In this document: positions 8,875 through 18,062 of the stretch, in pieces
Layout: each line of letters starts with the position of its first letter
How positions within the stretch are numbered: position 1 is the first letter of the stretch
From: Brachybacterium sp. EE-P12
GTDB lineage: Bacteria > Actinomycetota > Actinomycetes > Actinomycetales > Dermabacteraceae
DNA: 64,000 bases
Reading direction: 5' to 3'
Assembly (NCBI RefSeq): GCF_003711805.1
Contig: NZ_QXCP01000004.1
Coordinates: 682,001-746,000, forward strand
Program-made: the position numbers and the translations under genes
The notes under the pieces: generated by a model
Told to the model about the DNA's origin: nothing
Database searches by the model: none
Seen by the model: only the letters and a program-made list of their open reading frames with translations

Positions 8875-10388
8875 CCGCCCCCGCGGACACGCCCGCGCCG
8901 CGCCCCGCCGAGGACCGCCCCTGGCCGGGGATGGACGTCGCCGGGCTGCGGATCCTCGTCACCGGCTTCGGCGTCTCCGGCTACGCGATCGCCGACCAGA
9001 CCATGCAGCGCGGCGCCCGCGTGCTCGTCGTGGACGGGGCCGACACCCCCGCGCTGCGCGAGCGCGCCGAGATCCTCGAGGTGCTCGGGGTCGAGGTGCG
9101 CCTCGGCGCCGAGCACACCCGCGACCTGCCCCGGGACCGCGAGATCGACCTCGTCGTCACCTCTCCCGGCTGGCGCCCCGACCAGCCGCTGCTCGCCGCC
9201 GCGGCCGCCCGCGGCGTCCCGGTGTGGAGCGAGATCGAGCTGGCCCGCCGCATGCAGTCCGCCGACGGCCCCGCCTGGCTCGGCATCACCGGCACCAACG
9301 GCAAGACCACCGCCGTGACCATGCTCGAGTCGATCCTCCGCCACGCCGGGCTGCGCGCCGTCGCCTGCGGCAACGTGGGCCTGCCCGTCATCGAGGCGGC
9401 CCTGGACCCCGAGGGCTTCGACGTGCTGGCGCTGGAGTTGTCCAGCTTCCAGCTGCACTGGACCGAGCACCTGGACTGCGAGGCGGCGGTCGTGCTCAAC
9501 GTCAGCGCCGACCACCTCGACTGGCACGGCGGCGCCGAGGAGTACGCCCGCGCGAAGGGCCGCATCTTCGAGGGCGTGCGCACCGCCTGCGTCTACAACG
9601 TCGCCGATCCCACCACCCTGCGCCTGGTCGAGGACGCCGACGTCGTCGAGGGCGCCCGCGCCGTCGGCATCACCCTCGGCGCGCCGGGCCTGTCCGAGCT
9701 CGGGATCATCGACGACATCCTCGTCGACCGCGCCTTCCACCCCGGGCGGCGCACCTCCGCCGCCGAGCTCGCGACCCTCGCCGACCTCGCGCACCTGGGC
9801 CCGCAGGGCGCCGGGCCGCACGTGCTCCTGGACGCCCTCGCCGCCGCCGCGCTCGCCCGCGCCCACGGCGTCCCCGCCCACGCGGTGCGCGACGGCCTGC
9901 GCGCCTACCGGATGGGCGCCCACCGCGCCCAGCACCTCGCGAGCGTGGACGGGATCGACTTCGTCGACGACACCAAGGCCACCAACCCGGCCGCCGCGGC
10001 GGCTTCCCTCCAGGCCGCCGAGCGGGTGGTGTGGATCGCCGGCGGCGACGTCAAGGGCGCGGACCTCGACCCGCTGGTCGCCGCCGCCGCGGAGCGCCTC
10101 GTGGGCGTGGTCCTGCTGGGCCTGGACCCGACGCCCTTCAGCGAGGCGCTCGCCCGACACGCGCCCGAGGTCCCCGTCCGGCGCATCGATCCGGGCGAGA
10201 CTGGCGACGTCGCCGCACGCACCCGGCTGATGGAGGACGCGGTGCAGGCAGCCCGCTCCCTCGCCGCGGCAGGGGACGTGGTGCTCCTGGCACCGGCCGC
10301 CGCCTCCATCGACCAGTTCCGTGACTACGCGGAACGGGGGGATCTGTTCGCCGCGGCCGTGACCCGACTGCCAGGAGTGCACGCATGA
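8871..10388 (+). CDS. murD: UDP-MurNAc-L-alanine:D-glutamate ligase MurD
   Basis: MurD adds D-glutamate to UDP-MurNAc-L-Ala. The 505-residue protein carries a Rossmann-like N-terminal domain (LVTGFGVSGYA near residue 26), the P-loop GTNGKTT with Lys145, and the C-terminal segment DDTKATNPAAA. It is somewhat longer than enterobacterial MurD because of a Pro/Ala-rich N-terminal leader of about 20 residues and an Ala-rich insertion. It overlaps mraY and ftsW by 4 bp each (ATGA). Confidence 0.97.
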   Translation: MTAPADTPAPRPAEDRPWPGMDVAGLRILVTGFGVSGYAIADQTMQRGARVLVVDGADTPALRERAEILEVLGVEVRLGAEHTRDLPRDREIDLVVTSPGWRPDQPLLAAAAARGVPVWSEIELARRMQSADGPAWLGITGTNGKTTAVTMLESILRHAGLRAVACGNVGLPVIEAALDPEGFDVLALELSSFQLHWTEHLDCEAAVVLNVSADHLDWHGGAEEYARAKGRIFEGVRTACVYNVADPTTLRLVEDADVVEGARAVGITLGAPGLSELGIIDDILVDRAFHPGRRTSAAELATLADLAHLGPQGAGPHVLLDALAAAALARAHGVPAHAVRDGLRAYRMGAHRAQHLASVDGIDFVDDTKATNPAAAAASLQAAERVVWIAGGDVKGADLDPLVAAAAERLVGVVLLGLDPTPFSEALARHAPEVPVRRIDPGETGDVAARTRLMEDAVQAARSLAAAGDVVLLAPAAASIDQFRDYAERGDLFAAAVTRLPGVHA

Positions 10389-11881
10389 CGATGGAGGAGA
10401 CCCGGCGCGGCAGCCGCCGCGGCACCGACCATCGCCGCGCGACGCCCGCGCAGAGCTCCGGCCCCCGCCCCGGGGGCCGCTCCACCTCCGTCGTCCGGCC
10501 CGACGAGGACCAGCCGCTGGGCAACATCTCCGGCCGCGTCCGCGAGGGCGTCGGCGGCTGGCTGCGCTCTCCGGCGCTGGACTTCTACGGCATCCTCGTC
10601 GTCGGCGCGCTGCTGATCGGGATCGGGCTCGTGATGGTGCTGTCCTCCTCCGCGGTGCTGAACATCTCCCGCGGCAACTCCGGCTTCGCCGGCCTGTTCC
10701 GTCAGGGCACCTTCGTGGGCATCGGGATCGTGCTGCTGATCGTCGCCGCCCTGCTCCCGCCGCACTTCTACCGGCGCGCCGCCTGGCCGCTGTTCGGCCT
10801 GGGCCTCGCGCTGCAGTGCCTGGTGTTCGTGCCCGGGCTGGGCATCGCCGTGGACGGCAACCGGAACTGGATCCTGGTGGCCGGGCAGACCCTCCAGCCC
10901 TCGGAGTTCCTCAAGCTCGCCCTCGCCGTGTGGCTCGGCGCGCTGCTGGCCGCGAAGCGTCCGCTCCTGCACCGCACCGGGCACCTGCTGTTCCCGCTCG
11001 TGCCCGGGGTGCTCCTCGCCCTCGGGCTCGTGGTCCTCGGCCACGACCTCGGCACCATGATGATCATGGCGATGCTCGTGGCCGGCGCCGTGTGGGTCTC
11101 CGGGATCCCGCGCCGCTGGTTCGTCGCCGCCGGGATCGCGGGCCTGGTCGGCATCCTCGCCCTCACCGTCACCAGCTCCAACCGCATGGCCCGCATCTCG
11201 AACTGGATGCACGGTATCTGCGAGGGCGACTCCTGCTACCAGAGCGACCAGGGACTGATGGGCCTGGCCGAGGGCGGCTGGTGGGGCAAGGGGCTGGGCC
11301 AGTCCGCGCAGAAGTGGGGCCGCCTGCCCGCCGCCGAGGACGACTACATCTTCGCCATCATCGGCGAGGAGCTCGGCCTGATCGGCACGCTCGGCGTGCT
11401 CGTGCTGTTCACGGTCCTCGCCCTGCTGCTCTTCCGCATGATCACCCGCCTGGACGACGACCATTTCATGCAGATCACCGTCGCCGGGATCTGCGCCTGG
11501 ATCCTCGGACAGGCCTTCGTGAACATGATGGTGGTCACCGGTCTGCTGCCCGTCATCGGCGTGCCGCTGCCGTTCATCTCCTCGGGCGGCTCGGCACTGC
11601 TCGCCTCGATGACCGCCCTCGGCATCCTGCTGTCCTTCGCCCGCCGCGAGCCCGGCGCGGCCGAGGCGATCAGCGCCCGCTTCGGCGCCGTGCGCCGCTC
11701 GGTGAGCATCCGCCCCGCCCCGCGCGAGGCCGGCGCGGCGACCGGCACCCGAGGCCCGCGGCGCTCCCGCCGCGGGAAGGGCGCGAAGGGCGCGAAGAAG
11801 TCCGCCGCCCGCGCCGCCCCGACCACCTCCGCCCCGCGCAGCCGACGGGGCGCCGACCGCACCTCCCGGAGGATCCGATGA
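10385..11881 (+). CDS. ftsW: Septal peptidoglycan polymerase FtsW (SEDS family)
   Basis: FtsW is the SEDS-family glycosyltransferase that polymerises lipid II at the septum with FtsI. The 498-residue protein has a hydrophilic N-terminal tail of about 60 residues, roughly ten membrane segments, and the family motifs GEELGLIG and FISSGGSAL. Its C-terminal 70 or so residues are very basic (Arg/Lys/Ala/Ser-rich) and lie in the cytoplasm by the usual topology; such tails interact with other division proteins in some actinobacteria, but nothing here shows the partner. It overlaps murD and murG by 4 bp. Confidence 0.96.
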   Translation: MTMEETRRGSRRGTDHRRATPAQSSGPRPGGRSTSVVRPDEDQPLGNISGRVREGVGGWLRSPALDFYGILVVGALLIGIGLVMVLSSSAVLNISRGNSGFAGLFRQGTFVGIGIVLLIVAALLPPHFYRRAAWPLFGLGLALQCLVFVPGLGIAVDGNRNWILVAGQTLQPSEFLKLALAVWLGALLAAKRPLLHRTGHLLFPLVPGVLLALGLVVLGHDLGTMMIMAMLVAGAVWVSGIPRRWFVAAGIAGLVGILALTVTSSNRMARISNWMHGICEGDSCYQSDQGLMGLAEGGWWGKGLGQSAQKWGRLPAAEDDYIFAIIGEELGLIGTLGVLVLFTVLALLLFRMITRLDDDHFMQITVAGICAWILGQAFVNMMVVTGLLPVIGVPLPFISSGGSALLASMTALGILLSFARREPGAAEAISARFGAVRRSVSIRPAPREAGAATGTRGPRRSRRGKGAKGAKKSAARAAPTTSAPRSRRGADRTSRRIR

Positions 11882-12969
11882 CCGCCACCGCCCCGCCCCG
11901 CATCCTCCTGGCCGGCGGCGGCAGCGCCGGGCACGTCTCCCCGCTGCTGGCCACCGCCGCGCAGATCCGTCGCCGGAGCCCCGAGGCGGAGGTGCTCGTG
12001 CTCGGCACCGCGGAGGGGCTCGAGGCCGATCTCGTGCCCGCGGCGGGCTTCGAGCTCGTCACCATCGAGAAGGTGCCCTTCCCCCGCCGGCCGGGCGGCG
12101 CCGCCGTGCGCTTCCCCGGCCGCTTCGCCGGGACGCTGCGTCGCGTCCGCACCCTCCTGCGCGAGCGCGAGATCGACGTGGTCGCCGGCTTCGGCGGCTA
12201 CGTCTGCCCGCCCGCCTATCTCGCCGCCGCGTCACAGCGACTGCCCGTGGTGATCCACGAGGCGAACCGCCGCCCGGGCCTGGCCAACCGTCTCGGCGCC
12301 CGCCGCGCCGCCGCCGTGCTCACCGCCTTCGGGGGCTCCTCCCTCCCCGGGGCCCGGCGCATCGGCATGCCGATGCGGGAGGCGATCGCGCACCTGGATC
12401 GTGCCGCCCGCCGCGAGGAGGCCGTCACCGCGCTCGGCCTGGACCCCGCCCGCCCCGTGCTGCTCGCCACGGGCGGCTCCCTCGGCGCCCAGCGGCTGAA
12501 CGCCGCCGTGAGCGAGGCGGCGGCGGACTTCCTCGCCGCCGGCGCGCAGATCCTCCACGTCACGGGCCGCGGCAAGGCCGAGGGGCTCGACGAGCGCGAG
12601 GGCTACCGCGTCCTCGAGTACGTCTCCGCGATGGAGGACGCCTACGCCGCCGCGGACCTCGCCCTGACCCGCTCCGGTGCCGGCACCGTGTGCGAGCTGA
12701 CGGCCGTGGGCCTGCCCGCCGTGCTGGTCCCGCTCCCCATCGGCAACGGCGAGCAGGCGCTGAACGGCGAGGAGGTCGTCGCCGCCGGCGGCGCGCTCAT
12801 GATCCCCGACGGCGAGATCGACGCAGAGCGGCTGCGCGCCGACGTGCTCCCGCTGCTGCTGGACGACGGCCGCCGCGATGCGATGGCCGAGGCGGCGCGC
12901 GTGTTCGGCATCAGCGACGCGGCCGAGCAGATGGCCGACGTCGTGATCGGCGTCGCACGCCGAGCCTGA
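11878..12969 (+). CDS. murG: Undecaprenyldiphospho-muramoylpentapeptide GlcNAc transferase MurG
   Basis: MurG adds GlcNAc to lipid I to form lipid II at the inner face of the membrane. The 363-residue GT-B protein has the N-terminal glycine-rich loop GGGSAGHVSP (about 13-22), the second loop GGSLGAQRLN near residue 200 and the UDP-GlcNAc-binding region SGAGTVCEL followed by a GNGEQALN stretch. A GGAGGA ribosome binding site (11868-11873) precedes the ATG, which overlaps the ftsW stop. This is the last gene of the tightly overlapped block; 34 bp separate it from murC. Confidence 0.97.
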   Translation: MTATAPPRILLAGGGSAGHVSPLLATAAQIRRRSPEAEVLVLGTAEGLEADLVPAAGFELVTIEKVPFPRRPGGAAVRFPGRFAGTLRRVRTLLREREIDVVAGFGGYVCPPAYLAAASQRLPVVIHEANRRPGLANRLGARRAAAVLTAFGGSSLPGARRIGMPMREAIAHLDRAARREEAVTALGLDPARPVLLATGGSLGAQRLNAAVSEAAADFLAAGAQILHVTGRGKAEGLDEREGYRVLEYVSAMEDAYAAADLALTRSGAGTVCELTAVGLPAVLVPLPIGNGEQALNGEEVVAAGGALMIPDGEIDAERLRADVLPLLLDDGRRDAMAEAARVFGISDAAEQMADVVIGVARRA

Positions 12970-12991
12970 CCCGGCAGCGACGAGCCCCGGA

Positions 12992-12997
12992 TACCGT
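12992..12997 (+). promoter_or_regulatory. Leaderless-type -10 box (TACCGT) for murC
   Basis: TACCGT ends 6 nt before the murC ATG, so transcription starting about 7 nt downstream of the box would begin at the A of the ATG. No ribosome binding site is visible before murC, which fits a leaderless mRNA. No convincing -35 was seen. Confidence 0.55.
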
Positions 12998-13003
12998 GAC
13001 CCC

Positions 13004-14506
13004 ATGACTGACGCCCACGGCCCCGCACCCCGCACGATCCTGCGCCCCGGCGACGTGATCACCCGGCGGGACTGGCCGACGGAGCAGGGCGTCCGCTCCG
13101 TCCACGTGGTGCGGATCGGCGGCGCCGGCATGAGCGCCGTGGCCCGCCTCGCCCTCGAGGCGGGCCTCTCCGTGAGCGGCTCCGACTCCCAGGACGGCCA
13201 GTTCATCGCTCCGCTGCGCGAGGCCGGCGCCCGCATCGGCATCGGCTTCGACGCCGCGCTGCTGGCCGAGGACTGCGACCTGGTGATCGTCTCGACCGCG
13301 GTGCGCGCCGACAACCCGGAGGTGCTCGCCGCCCGCGAGCGCGGGATCCCCGTCATCCACCGCGCCGCAGCGCTCGCGGGGCTGCTGCGCGAGCGGGAGC
13401 TGATCGCCGTCGCCGGCACGCACGGCAAGACCACCACCACCGGCATGGCCGTCAGCGCCCTGCGCGGTGCCGGCCTGGATCCCGCCTGGGCGCTCGGCGC
13501 CGCCGTGCCGGACCTCGGCCGGAACGCGGGCTTCGGCGCCGAGCCCGGCGGCAGCGGCCCCGGCGGTCTCGCGGTGGTCGAGGCCGACGAGTCCGACGGT
13601 TCCTTCCTCGCCTTCTCCCCGCGCGCGATCGTGGTCACCAACCTCGAGCCCGACCACCTCGACTTCCACGGCGACGCCGAGACGCTCACCGCCGCCTTCG
13701 ACGCCTTCGTGGACCGGCTCGCCCCCGGCGGCACCCTCGTGGTGTGCACCGACGATCCCGGAGCGACCGCCCTCGGCGAACGTGCACGCGCCCGCGGGCT
13801 GGACGTCCAGGGCTACGGCTCCGAGCCCGCCGAGGACTGGGCGCTGCACGCCGAGCGGAGCGGCGCCCGCGGCGCCGAGGTCGAGGTGCACGGCCCCGAC
13901 GGGCCGCTCGAGCTCGACCTGGCCGTCACCGGCCACCACAACGTCCTCAACGCCCTCGGCGCGCTCGCCGCGACCGCCGCCGCGGACCGGACGCTGGAGC
14001 CCACCCGCCTCGCCGCGGGGCTCGGCACCTTCACCGGCGCCTCCCGCCGCTTCGACGTGGCCGGCACCGTCGGCGGCGTGACCGTCGTGGACGACTACGC
14101 CCACCACCCCCGCGAGGTCGCCGCCACGATCGCCGCCGCCCGCGGCATCGTCCAGGCGCAGGAGACGCCCGGCCGCGTGCTCGCCGTGTTCCAGCCCCAC
14201 CTCTTCTCCCGCACCCGGAGCTTCGCCGCCGACTTCGCCCGGGCCCTGGACGCGGCGGACGTCGCCTGGGTGATGCCGGTCTACGCGGCCCGCGAGGACC
14301 CCGACCCGACCACGACCGCCCGCACCATCACCGACCTCGCCCGCGCAGAGCTGACCCCGTTGGACGAGGCCGGTCAGGTCCTCGCCCTGGTGCCCGCCGC
14401 GGCACGGCCCGGCGACCTCGTGCTGATGCTCGGCGCCGGGGACGTCGTCGAGACCACCCCCGCACTGCTCGAGGCGCTCGACGCGGCGGCGAGGGGACAG
14501 GCCTGA
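13004..14506 (+). CDS. murC: UDP-N-acetylmuramate:L-alanine ligase MurC
   Basis: MurC attaches L-alanine to UDP-MurNAc, the first step of stem peptide synthesis. The 500-residue protein has the dinucleotide-like loop GGAGMSAVARL near residue 40, the P-loop GTHGKTTTT with Lys142, the segment VEADESDGSF and the C-terminal HHPREVAAT region. It begins after a 34-bp gap with a TACCGT box 6 nt upstream instead of a ribosome binding site, so it may have its own leaderless promoter in addition to read-through from murG. Its stop overlaps the ftsQ start as TGATG. Confidence 0.97.
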   Translation: MTDAHGPAPRTILRPGDVITRRDWPTEQGVRSVHVVRIGGAGMSAVARLALEAGLSVSGSDSQDGQFIAPLREAGARIGIGFDAALLAEDCDLVIVSTAVRADNPEVLAARERGIPVIHRAAALAGLLRERELIAVAGTHGKTTTTGMAVSALRGAGLDPAWALGAAVPDLGRNAGFGAEPGGSGPGGLAVVEADESDGSFLAFSPRAIVVTNLEPDHLDFHGDAETLTAAFDAFVDRLAPGGTLVVCTDDPGATALGERARARGLDVQGYGSEPAEDWALHAERSGARGAEVEVHGPDGPLELDLAVTGHHNVLNALGALAATAAADRTLEPTRLAAGLGTFTGASRRFDVAGTVGGVTVVDDYAHHPREVAATIAAARGIVQAQETPGRVLAVFQPHLFSRTRSFAADFARALDAADVAWVMPVYAAREDPDPTTTARTITDLARAELTPLDEAGQVLALVPAAARPGDLVLMLGAGDVVETTPALLEALDAAARGQA

Positions 14507-15528
14507 TGGCACGCCGCCCGAGCACGCCCCGCCCCCGACCGGGCTCGGTCCGTCCGGCCGCGCCGCGCCGCACCGTCCAGCCCTCCCGCTCCGCGGGCTC
14601 CGCCCCGTCGGCGCCGTCGTCCCGGACCGCGCACTCCGCCGCCTCGCCGTCCCCGGCACCCGCCTCCTCCCCGGAGCGCGGCACGGCGCGGGGGAGGGGA
14701 CGCTCCCTCGGCCGGCCGGCACCGCCCTCCGAGACCCCGGCCCCGGCCCGATCCTCTGCGCCCGCGCAGGAGGAGCACGGCGGCGGACGCGTCGTCCAGG
14801 CCGCGGACCGCTTCCGCGAGCTCGTGGCCGGACGCCCCTGGCGCCGACGCCGCCGGGCGATCCTCGCCACGATCGCCGTCGGCGCGCTCGTCCTCGTCGC
14901 AGGACTGGCCGCCGCCGTCATGGTGCCCGCGCTGCAGGTCCGCGAGATCGCCGTCGCCGGCACCGGCTACGTCTCCGAGGACGCCGTGCGCGAGGCCGTC
15001 GCCGGCCACACCGGGGACAGCGTGCTGCTGCTGCCCGCCTCCCGGATCGCCGCCGAAGCCTCCGAGGTGCCCGGTGTCTCCTCCGCCGAGGTCGAGCGCG
15101 ACTGGCCCGACGGCATGACCGTCACCGTCACCGAGGCGGACCCGGTCGGCCAGCTCACCCGCGCCGACGGCAGCACCGCCGTGGTCGACGCCGCGGGGGA
15201 GGAGCTGCCGGCCGAGGCCGCCGAGGGAGCGACCCTCGTGCCCCTGAGCGTCGAGGGCGGTGCCGCGGACCCCGACGGCGCGGCCGCGACGATGACCGAG
15301 GTCCTCGCGACCCTGCCCGATCCGCTGCGCGGCGCGACCCAGGAGATCACCGCCTCCAGCGCCAGCGACGTCACCCTCGAGCTGTCCCTCGAGGACGGCG
15401 GCACCAAGACCGTCGTCTGGGGCGACTCCCGCGACGCCGAGCTCAAGGGCGACGTCGTCCAGGCCCTCCTGGACCAGCCCGGCTCGGTCATCGACGTCTC
15501 CTCCCCGGTCGCCCCCGTCACCCGCTGA
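14506..15528 (+). CDS. ftsQ: Cell division protein FtsQ/DivIB
   Basis: FtsQ links early and late divisome proteins. The 340-residue product starts with an unusually long cytoplasmic tail of about 115 residues rich in Pro, Ser, Arg and Ala, followed by one membrane segment (about 118-140), a POTRA domain beginning near LQVREIAVAGTGYVSEDAV, and the FtsQ beta domain with VERDWPDGMTVTVTEADP. The start ATG shares one base with the murC stop (TGATG). There is no ftsA and no ddl between ftsQ and ftsZ, as expected for actinobacteria. About 260 bp then separate it from ftsZ. Confidence 0.95.
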   Translation: MARRPSTPRPRPGSVRPAAPRRTVQPSRSAGSAPSAPSSRTAHSAASPSPAPASSPERGTARGRGRSLGRPAPPSETPAPARSSAPAQEEHGGGRVVQAADRFRELVAGRPWRRRRRAILATIAVGALVLVAGLAAAVMVPALQVREIAVAGTGYVSEDAVREAVAGHTGDSVLLLPASRIAAEASEVPGVSSAEVERDWPDGMTVTVTEADPVGQLTRADGSTAVVDAAGEELPAEAAEGATLVPLSVEGGAADPDGAAATMTEVLATLPDPLRGATQEITASSASDVTLELSLEDGGTKTVVWGDSRDAELKGDVVQALLDQPGSVIDVSSPVAPVTR

Positions 15529-15628
15529 ACCGGGCCGGTGCACCCGCCGGGTCCCGCCCGAACTGCACCGCCGGCACCGCATCGCGGTGATCTCGCCCCA
15601 CCTCGCGGCCGACACGCGCGCTCGGTGT

Positions 15629-15657
15629 TTGCGTGCAGGTGCGCTCGTCCTTAGCGT
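15629..15657 (+). promoter_or_regulatory. Promoter of ftsZ (TTGCGT, 17 bp, TAGCGT)
   Basis: TTGCGT (15629-15634) and TAGCGT (15652-15657) are separated by the optimal 17 bp. The predicted start, near 15664, would leave a 5' leader of about 125 nt before the ftsZ GTG. A dedicated promoter in the ftsQ-ftsZ gap is usual in actinobacteria. Confidence 0.65.
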
Positions 15658-15788
15658 CGAGGGAAAGGAGAGGCGCCCCGAAGTCCGAACCTCAAGTAGA
15701 GGTCGAGGGTTTCGGAGAGGTCGCGACCAGGCGCGACGCAGGCCCCTCTCCCAGGAAGACCGACAAGAGCCAAGAGCAAGGACCAAAC

Positions 15789-17120
15789 GTGGCCGGAACC
15801 CAGATCTCCCTCGCAGTCATCAAGGTCGTCGGCGTCGGCGGTGGAGGTGTCAACGCCGTCAACCGCATGATCGAGTCCGGGCTCAAGGGCGTCGAGTTCA
15901 TCGCGATCAACACCGACGCCCAGGCACTCCTCATGTCCGACGCGGACGTCAAGCTCGACGTCGGCAAGGAGATCACCCGCGGTCTCGGAGCCGGCGCCGA
16001 TCCCGAGGTCGGCAAGAAGGCCGCCGAGGACCACGCCGAGGAGATCGAGGAGGTCCTGCGCGGGGCCGACATGGTCTTCGTGACCGCCGGCGAGGGCGGC
16101 GGCACCGGCACCGGCGGCGCGCCCGTGGTCGCCAAGATCGCCCGCAGCCTCGGCGCGCTGACCATCGGCGTGGTCACCCGCCCCTTCACCTTCGAGGGCC
16201 GCCGCCGCTCCACCCAGGCCGAGTCCGGCATCGCCGCCCTCCAGGCCGAGGTCGACACCCTCATCGTCATCCCCAACGACCGCCTGCTCTCCATCGCGGA
16301 CAAGCAGGTCTCGATGCTCGACGCCTTCAAGAGCGCGGACCAGGTCCTCCTCTCCGGCGTCCAGGGCATCACGGACCTCATCACCACGCCGGGCCTGATC
16401 AACCTCGACTTCGCCGACGTGAAGTCCGTCATGCAGGGCGCCGGCAGCGCCCTGATGGGCATCGGCTCCGCCCGCGGGGACGATCGTGCCCTGCAGGCCG
16501 CCGAGCTCGCGGTCTCCAGCCCGCTGCTCGAGGCCTCGATCGACGGCGCCTACGGCGTGCTGCTCTCGATCCAGGGCGGCAGCGACCTGGGTCTGTACGA
16601 GGTCTCCGAGGCCGCTCGCCTGGTCCAGGAGGCCGCGCACCCGGACGCGAACATCATCTTCGGCTCCGTCATCGACGACGCCCTCGGCGACGAGGTGCGC
16701 GTGACCGTGATCGCTGCGGGCTTCGAGGGCGGCGGCCCCCAGCCGCGCCAGGACCTCACCCCGCAGCAGCGCCCCGCCGCGCGCAGCGAGCAGACGTCCC
16801 CGCGCCCCGCGGTGCCGCAGCGCCAGTCGGCTCCGCAGCGCCAGGGAGCCCAGGACCAGCGCTCCGGCCAGGGCACCGGCGCGACCGCCACCTCCCCGGG
16901 CGCCTGGGGCCTGCCGCAGCAGGCGTTCTCCCCGTCGCGGCCCAGCGCCCCCGAGCCCGAGACCGAGGTGCTCGACGCCGCGGACTCCGAGGACGCGGCT
17001 CAGGACCAGCAGGTCGCCCCGCAGCCGGCGCCCCGAGCCCCCGAGCCCGCGCGCCCGCCGCACATCGAGGAGCCCCCGGCGGACGACGACGACCTCGATC
17101 TGCCGTCCTTCCTGAAGTGA
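15789..17120 (+). CDS. ftsZ: Cell division protein FtsZ
   Basis: FtsZ is the tubulin-like GTPase that forms the division ring. The 443-residue protein opens with [20 protein letters not shown], has the tubulin signature GGGTGTG near residue 101, the T7 loop region NLDFADV, a disordered Gln/Pro-rich linker (about 315-425) and the C-terminal peptide DLDLPSFLK that in actinobacteria binds SepF and other partners. The GTG at 15789 was chosen because homologues begin just before LAVIKVVG and an AAGGA site lies 6-10 nt upstream; an in-frame opening from 15633 encodes unrelated residues. The stop overlaps the start of pgeF. Confidence 0.97.
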   Translation: MAGTQISLAVIKVVGVGGGGVNAVNRMIESGLKGVEFIAINTDAQALLMSDADVKLDVGKEITRGLGAGADPEVGKKAAEDHAEEIEEVLRGADMVFVTAGEGGGTGTGGAPVVAKIARSLGALTIGVVTRPFTFEGRRRSTQAESGIAALQAEVDTLIVIPNDRLLSIADKQVSMLDAFKSADQVLLSGVQGITDLITTPGLINLDFADVKSVMQGAGSALMGIGSARGDDRALQAAELAVSSPLLEASIDGAYGVLLSIQGGSDLGLYEVSEAARLVQEAAHPDANIIFGSVIDDALGDEVRVTVIAAGFEGGGPQPRQDLTPQQRPAARSEQTSPRPAVPQRQSAPQRQGAQDQRSGQGTGATATSPGAWGLPQQAFSPSRPSAPEPETEVLDAADSEDAAQDQQVAPQPAPRAPEPARPPHIEEPPADDDDLDLPSFLK

Positions 17121-17887
17121 CGACCCCTCTCAGCGCACGGGCCCCGCGGATCCGCGGGGCCCGTGCCCTGTTCACGGGTCGCCCAGGCGGTGTCAGCACC
17201 GGAGAGCATGCCGGGTTGAACCTCGCCCGCCACGTCGGCGACGACGAGACGGCCGTGGAGCGCAACCGCGCGCTGCTGGCCGCGGAGGTCGGCGCCCCGC
17301 TGGTCTTCGTCGAACAGGTCCACTCCGCCGACGTGCACGTCCTGCCCGCGCAGGAGGTGCCCGCACAGGGCCCCGCGTCCGGGGACCCCGCTCCCGCCCC
17401 CGTGGTGCGCGCCGATGCGATCGTCACCGACCGCACTGACGTGGCGCTCGCGATCATGGTCGCCGACTGCCTGCCCGTGCTGCTGTCCGATCCCGTCGCC
17501 GGGGTCGTCGCGGCCTCCCATGCGGGCCGCCGCGGCCTGCTCGACGGGGTGCTCGAGGCGACCCTCGCCGAGATGTCCCGCCTCGGCGCCCGGCCCGAGG
17601 ACACCACCGCGAGCATCGGCCCCGCGATCTGCGGGGCGTGCTACGAGGTGCCGGCGCCGATGCGCGAGGATGCCGCACGCCGCCTGCCCGGGACCGCCTC
17701 GACCACCAGCTGGGGCACTCCGGCGCTCGACCTGCGCGCCGGCGCGGTGAGCGTGCTGTGCGCTGCGGGCCTTCCCGCCGAGGCGATCGACGCCGAGCAT
17801 CCCTGCACCCTCGAGGACGAGCGCTTCTACTCCTATCGCCGCAGCGCGAGGACCGGCCGCTTCGCCGGAGTGCTGCGCCGGGCCTGA
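17117..17887 (+). CDS. pgeF: Peptidoglycan editing factor PgeF (YfiH, laccase-domain family)
   Basis: In E. coli, PgeF (YfiH) is a cytoplasmic amidase that removes wrongly incorporated residues from muropeptide precursors. The 256-residue protein has family motifs [43 protein letters not shown] and the Cys-containing [11 protein letters not shown]. The zinc ligands His, Cys and His of the family are present. The GTG start overlaps the ftsZ stop (GTGA). Unusually, a 32-bp perfect palindrome (17135-17166) lies within codons 7-17, so any attenuation there would act on this gene but not on ftsZ. Confidence 0.93.
   Translation: MTTPLSARAPRIRGARALFTGRPGGVSTGEHAGLNLARHVGDDETAVERNRALLAAEVGAPLVFVEQVHSADVHVLPAQEVPAQGPASGDPAPAPVVRADAIVTDRTDVALAIMVADCLPVLLSDPVAGVVAASHAGRRGLLDGVLEATLAEMSRLGARPEDTTASIGPAICGACYEVPAPMREDAARRLPGTASTTSWGTPALDLRAGAVSVLCAAGLPAEAIDAEHPCTLEDERFYSYRRSARTGRFAGVLRRA
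17135..17166 (+). terminator. 32-bp perfect palindrome inside the start of pgeF
   Basis: The halves 17135-17150 and 17151-17166 are exact reverse complements, and the folded RNA would be almost entirely G-C. It sits 15 bp after the ftsZ stop codon but within the pgeF coding region, where it encodes a [13 protein letters not shown] peptide. It looks like an ftsZ terminator or attenuator that the following gene has grown into. Confidence 0.6.
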
Positions 17888-17900
17888 CCCCGACCTGTGC

Positions 17901-17926
17901 GGCGCGGGTCCCCGACGGGGCGCGCC
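17901..17926 (+). terminator. Possible terminator after pgeF
   Basis: GGCGCG and CCCC pair with GGGG and CGCGCC around a GAC loop, with a 3-nt bulge in the left arm. It lies 14 bp after the pgeF stop, upstream of the sepF promoter region. No T-run follows. Confidence 0.4.
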
Positions 17927-17978
17927 ACGACACGCACGACACGCCGGTGACGTCCCCGGGCCGCGGAACAGCCTGCTG

Positions 17979-17984
17979 TACTTT
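17979..17984 (+). promoter_or_regulatory. Possible -10 box (TACTTT) for sepF
   Basis: TACTTT is a rare AT-rich stretch in the pgeF-sepF gap and lies 78 bp before the sepF start. No good -35 was found. Confidence 0.35.
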
Positions 17985-18062
17985 CGTGACAACGGGTCCC
18001 CGCGCACTCCCCGTGCTTCCCCGGGGCCCAGGTCAGCGCGAACAACGACTGGGAGATCTGCC

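Noticed and set aside
15633..15788. Upstream extension of ftsZ by 52 codons
   Set aside because: The extra residues do not resemble FtsZ, and the -10 box at 15652-15657 lies downstream of that putative start.
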